A stretch of DNA of 64,000 bases, taken from positions 670,695 through 734,694 of the forward strand of contig BPJV01000003.1 in NCBI GenBank assembly GCA_026004795.1. The letters are read 5' to 3'. Positions 60,427-64,000 of this stretch are shown here, in pieces. Position numbers and translations under genes: made by a program. The notes under the pieces were generated by a model, which was given only the letters and a program-made list of their open reading frames with translations, did not search any database and was not told the origin of the DNA. Numbering within the stretch: position 1 is the stretch's first letter; the number at the start of each line of letters is the position of its first letter. The stretch is from Pirellulaceae bacterium (lineage in GTDB: Bacteria; Planctomycetota; Planctomycetia; Pirellulales; Pirellulaceae).

Positions 60427-60615
60427 CGTCGTGTAGCGACGCCGTGAGGCAGCACAATGCCCCCGATTCAATTGGCGCTGTTGATCCTCAGACAAGAGGA
60501 TTCCACCGCGCCGGTCCTGGTTGCCGTCGCGTAGCGACGCAGTGATGGTAGCCCGGTCATTCATGGCCGGGTTGTCGAGTCCCTCAATTCCCTCCCTATG
60601 CGTCGCGTAGCGACG
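60427..60615. repeat. Three REP-like palindromes
   Basis: 'cgtcg(t/c)gtagcgacg' occurs at 60427-60441, 60525-60539 and 60601-60615, each followed by a c-N-gtga segment. A related form 'gccgcgaagcggc' opens each block B (53984, 57236, 60724). Stem, small loop and conserved flanking bases fit REP elements mobilised by RAYT-type transposases, such as the one at 29,273. Confidence 0.75.
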
Positions 60616-60715
60616 CGGTGAGGCTCTTCCTTCCTCTTCGATTTCCGATTCAAGCCGCGAGGCATAGACTGGCTTGATCATGCTGCCGGACAGTCTCTTC
60701 CACCCTCTTCGGTTT

Positions 60716-61502
60716 CGATTTTAGCCGCGAAGCGGCGTGATGATCTAGCTTCGGGCGTGAGCCCGGAGTTTGGATGGCGCATTGTTTTTCCAGCAGTCCC
60801 GCAGGGACGGCATGGGCGTGCCCCCAGCTGCAATGGTGATCATTGTCGATCCGCCTTTCGGGGCGTCGCACAATCGTCAGAGCTACAATTCGCCCCGAAG
60901 GGGCAGCGCCATGAAAGCCCAGGGCAGAGCGCCAGCGGCGTAGCCGCTGAATGCGCCGCCCTGGGAACACGAACGACCAATCACCCAAGCCCTGAAAGGG
61001 CGATCCAATTCTGCCCCAGGATGGAGGTGCACATCGAGGTTGTTGGCTGTAAGCCGAATTCACCGCCGCCACAGCCACCGACGCGTCCAAGCTGGGGGCT
61101 TGGCATGGATCTGGGGGCTTGTCATGGATCTGGGGTGTTGTCAAGGATTCTTCGACGTGCCTCGGGGGCCATCCAGATCGCAGCGCCAGTGAATTTGGCC
61201 TTCGGCCAAAGGGGGCGTGTTGCGATTCAGATTCCTGGGGCGTTGCCTCCAGGCTACGGTGCCGCCAGGGCTTCGCCCAAACTCCACACTCTCCTCAACC
61301 TCCCTGGCGAGCGAGGCCGATTCCGACAGCCGCTCGAACACCCCGGCCAGCCGCCGCACCGCCTCACAGGGACGGTCGGACCACGCTGCCGAACAGTCCT
61401 GTATAGACAGCATACCGAAGTCACGGAGCGCCAACCCGAAGGCCATAACTTACAGTTGCAGAAGCACTTGCGGCAATACAATTCGTGGGTGGCACCAAAC
61501 TG
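60716..61502. repeat. Repeat block B, copy 3
   Basis: Similar to copies 1 and 2, with two 19-bp units and the right end 'tgggtggcaccaaactgc' at 61496. It alone has the segment 'atcattgtcgatccgcc' that also occurs in the degenerate copy at 3.6 kb. Confidence 0.9.
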
Positions 61503-61598
61503 CGCGATTAACCCAAAATTGGGTGTCTCTCTCTACCTCTCTCTTCCGCCTCGAGTCGACCAGAAACTTTGTGTGTCCCCTTTTGCCCGTTCACATCA

Positions 61599-62039
61599 TT
61601 AAATGCCAGCGGCCTTCTCGTATTTTTCCCATGTGTCGTTCCAATCGGGCAGCAGTTCGCGCATTCGCTGGAAAAACTCTTTCGCGCCTCGCTGCAGGGT
61701 TTTCAAAAACGTCTCAGTAGCGACTTCATACGTGTCGTCACCAACGGTGACTCGGACAAAACGCTTGTTGATCAGTTCAAACCGCAAAAGCAACGGCTGG
61801 TCTGGGAAATACGTTTCGAAATCCTCGCCTTCTCGCAGCTTTCCGATTCCGTCGGCGATGTAGCACCACAATTGGTCCACCAAATCCCAATGTTCGAAGG
61901 TGAAGATTTCTTGACCATCAATCGTCAACACAATCGCACCGTCGATATAGTTCTTATCCGGAAACTCACCTGAAAACGTTTCGACCGGGATAAACCGATC
62001 ATCGATCTTGAAGTACGATTTGACGTAGCTGTTCGACAT
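61599..62039 (-). CDS. Putative immunity protein I1
   Basis: A 146-residue acidic protein starting seven bases after the T1 stop. The N-terminal half is beta-rich (VKSYFKIDDRFIPVETFSG, AIVLTIDGQEIFTFEHWDLVDQLWCYIADGI) and the C-terminal half helical (FLKTLQRGAKEFFQRMRELLPDWNDTWEKYEKA). Acidic charge, size and close coupling to the toxin tip indicate an immunity protein. I do not recognise the family. Confidence 0.65.
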   Translation of the reverse strand: MSNSYVKSYFKIDDRFIPVETFSGEFPDKNYIDGAIVLTIDGQEIFTFEHWDLVDQLWCYIADGIGKLREGEDFETYFPDQPLLLRFELINKRFVRVTVGDDTYEVATETFLKTLQRGAKEFFQRMRELLPDWNDTWEKYEKAAGI

Positions 62040-62046
62040 CTATCGA

Positions 62047-63531
62047 TTACTCCACGATCGGGTAGAATTGACCGATTCTACCACGATCGATTCCTAGTCG
62101 GTAACGAATGCCATGCACAATTCCCTCAATCTGACCTCGTCCGCTCGCACCGATTTCCGCAATTCTACGAGGATTCTGCTTCACAACTTCCGCAATGGCA
62201 TTCTCAATTTCGGTTATCGACATGTTCCTTGGGAAAAACGATTGAGTTCCCTTAATCGTCCCGTCCCAGAAGGAGGGATGATGACGCTGCAGGATGTGCT
62301 TCATTCCCGCCTTGTCGAGAAGCAGATTTTGGCCGTTGATGAAAAACTTTCGCGATCGGAATCCTGAAAGTGCGTTGACTACCGCCTTCGGATCCACTGC
62401 TCTGCTTGGGACATCGTCCAGCTTACTGAGCGCGCGGGCTATGTCTATGGCATCGTCAAAGTGAACGATTAGGATGCCGCCACCGGCAGTTACGCACTCC
62501 AATCCGGCGTCAGTCACAGTGTCAAAGATTAGGTCATAAGCCCAGCCCTTAGCGGATATCAGATTCTTAAGCTGAGTCAACTTCCCATCCCAGGTCTCGA
62601 TGCTACCAGCACGTAGAATTCCATCCGCTACGATCGGATCGATCAGCGCTGGGTTGTCAGCAATCTGGGAAACTAATCGATGCAGTTGCTCAGCCTGATC
62701 TTCCCGAGACAGGTCCTTTTCGATCCAGATCGTTTGGCTCGCCTGATCGTATTTCGAATTGTGCCACGCCCAAACATTTTCTTGGTTGTTGACTATCCAC
62801 CCACTTTCCAGTACCAGCGCCAGTTGGCGTGCAGCATGAATTCCGCACCTAATTACGTACTGCTCATAGAGTTCCGGGTTCGCGATGATGAAGGACATCA
62901 CCCTGGGAGTCAGCGTCACGTCAGAAGAACAAAAACCTGTCGAGCTGCTTGGCGAGTGATCAACATTCTGGGAGTCTTCCACCACTCGTGGCTGGGGGCT
63001 TTCGCCAGGCACATTCACATCACCACCGGACGATTCGCCAGGGGTGTCGGTGAATGTGGTGGCGACGTAGTCACCGGAAGAACTGTCCTGGTAGTCCCCG
63101 GCGTAACCATCGAGATCGCCGCCGTCGGATGAATCGCCGGAGTGGTCACTTGAGGAGGGATCGGTGCTGCTGGGTGGATCGCCGGTGGTGTCGAGGTAGT
63201 CGAGCGGGAAAAGTTCTTCAAGAGCTTCTTCCAGCGGGGTTTTCCAGAGGTTGGTGTTGGTCGGATGGTACTCGTAACCGCTCAAGTGGACTTCATCGTC
63301 GCCCGAAACCGTGAACGACTCATCGAACTGGCCGGTCGATGGATCGAAGAGGGCATTCCAGTTGGCCGAGCGCTGGAACGACGCATCGCGCAGCGATTGG
63401 TAATCCCAACCCATCTCGCCCAGCAACATAATGGCTTGGTCGACCGATTCGTAATGCTGTTGGTAATCGACCGACGAAGTGGCCGAGGAGGATGCCGAAC
63501 CGTTCCACGTGAACGTGTCATCAGCGGCCAA
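62047..63531 (-). CDS. Orphan polymorphic toxin tip T1, EndoU-like C-terminus
   Basis: The frame is open from 63570, right after an in-frame TGA at the repeat-A edge; the first possible start codon is a TTG at 63531 (494 residues). The shared stretch runs to LFPLDYLD, then a Ser/Gly/Asp linker matching T3 for ~35 residues, then a unique middle region (about residues 200-405), and a C-terminus with HILQRHHPSFWDGTIKGTQSFFPRNMSITEIENAI and GQIEGIVHGIRYRLGIDRGRIGQFYP. The order His...FP.....eI...i...G..Gi.....g.I...YP matches the bacterial EndoU nuclease domain (cleaves RNA at U). No secretion signal; expected to be silent unless joined to a full-length parent. Confidence 0.7.
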   Translation of the reverse strand: MAADDTFTWNGSASSSATSSVDYQQHYESVDQAIMLLGEMGWDYQSLRDASFQRSANWNALFDPSTGQFDESFTVSGDDEVHLSGYEYHPTNTNLWKTPLEEALEELFPLDYLDTTGDPPSSTDPSSSDHSGDSSDGGDLDGYAGDYQDSSSGDYVATTFTDTPGESSGGDVNVPGESPQPRVVEDSQNVDHSPSSSTGFCSSDVTLTPRVMSFIIANPELYEQYVIRCGIHAARQLALVLESGWIVNNQENVWAWHNSKYDQASQTIWIEKDLSREDQAEQLHRLVSQIADNPALIDPIVADGILRAGSIETWDGKLTQLKNLISAKGWAYDLIFDTVTDAGLECVTAGGGILIVHFDDAIDIARALSKLDDVPSRAVDPKAVVNALSGFRSRKFFINGQNLLLDKAGMKHILQRHHPSFWDGTIKGTQSFFPRNMSITEIENAIAEVVKQNPRRIAEIGASGRGQIEGIVHGIRYRLGIDRGRIGQFYPIVE

Positions 63532-63570
63532 GCTGGCCGATGCGATGCTGTTGCGGGACGGAGTGGTAGG

Positions 63571-64000
63571 TCATGTTGCGGCTTACAGCGATACGTCATG
63601 CTGTGGCTTACATGCTCGTGGGATGCAAATACCTTCGCCGCATCGATAGGTCGCCCCTTCAGGGCGATCAGGGATCGTGGGGATCTTTTGCCACCCGGGG
63701 CGGCGGCCGCGAGCGAGCGGTGCTCGCTTGACGGCCTTGCCCCGGGCTAGTTTGGTCTGGCCCCTGCGGGGCGTTGCCGACAGGGCTTCGCCCAAACTCC
63801 ACGCTCGCCTGGACCTGCCTGGCGAGCGATTCCGACCGCCGTTCGCACAACTCGGACAAACTCGCGCACAACTCGGACAGCCGTCCAACAGTCCCGCAGG
63901 GACAGCCTGCCGAACCCACGACTCGCCAACCCGAGGGGCCTAACTTCTTATCGCATAAACACTTACGGCAACCCAATGGATGGGTGGCACCAAACTGCCG
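63571..64000. repeat. Repeat block A, copy 2 (reaches the window edge)
   Basis: Nearly identical to 56,573-57,022, with small deletions. It ends in 'tgggtggcaccaaactgcc' at 63981, the same right end as the other A and B blocks. The sequence upstream of T1 in the array direction therefore continues beyond the window. Confidence 0.9.

Overview
The window looks like a chromosomal segment of a planctomycete, most likely of the Pirellulales type. The reasons are the GC-rich but not extreme composition, the mixture of secreted hypothetical proteins, a sulfatase, a formylglycine-enzyme-like protein, a GSII-type glutamine synthetase, the complete Na+-NQR locus, and the abundant short palindromic and 'GRAWER'-type repeats. 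The assignment is an inference from gene content; no rRNA or tRNA gene is visible.

Positions 1 to 29,000 are ordinary chromosome: an ABC ATPase, a DUF6580-like membrane protein, a TolC-like lipoprotein, a flavoprotein, an RlmI-type methyltransferase with a zinc-ribbon membrane protein, a QueD-like enzyme, fliG, mutS, a tetraether-synthase-like radical SAM protein, a His-rich lipoprotein, a sulfatase, an FHA-cyclase, an AcuI-like reductase, a sugar transferase, a UbiA-family enzyme and an FGE-like protein. From 29,270 to 32,590 lies a mobile block: a REP-associated (Y1) transposase gene, a complete IS110-type element with a long structured non-coding left end (bridge-RNA candidate), and a truncated copy of its 3' end. 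From 33,100 to 37,200 is the fatty-acid cluster rpmF-fabD-fabG-acpP-fabF, followed by a CAAX-type protease, a GT39-like membrane protein, a DapA-family lyase, a kinase-PP2C fusion (frameshifted) and glnII with its terminator.

From 52,400 down to 44,600, on the minus strand, is a complete sodium-pumping NADH:quinone reductase locus in the order nqrA-B-C-D-E-F-apbE-nqrM, so that the pump, its flavin transferase and its maturation factor are encoded together. nqrB carries a one-base frameshift. The same kind of lesion, one extra base in a homopolymer, occurs in two other genes (15.7 kb and 42.4 kb), which suggests sequencing error rather than three real inactivations.

From 52,600 to the right edge is the most unusual part. 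A group II intron remnant and IS110 fragments are followed by an array on the minus strand of three toxin-tip plus immunity cassettes (T3/I3, T2/I2, T1/I1) and a decayed fourth tip. The three tips share a near-identical stretch of about 115 residues and then diverge completely into different pre-toxin and nuclease-like C-termini. None has a proper N-terminus: T1 and T3 start abruptly at a stop codon where a repeat block ends, and T2 starts inside a short palindromic repeat. The cassettes are separated by long conserved non-coding repeat blocks (A and B). This has the layout of an orphan-tip library for a polymorphic toxin whose full-length parent probably lies beyond position 64,000.
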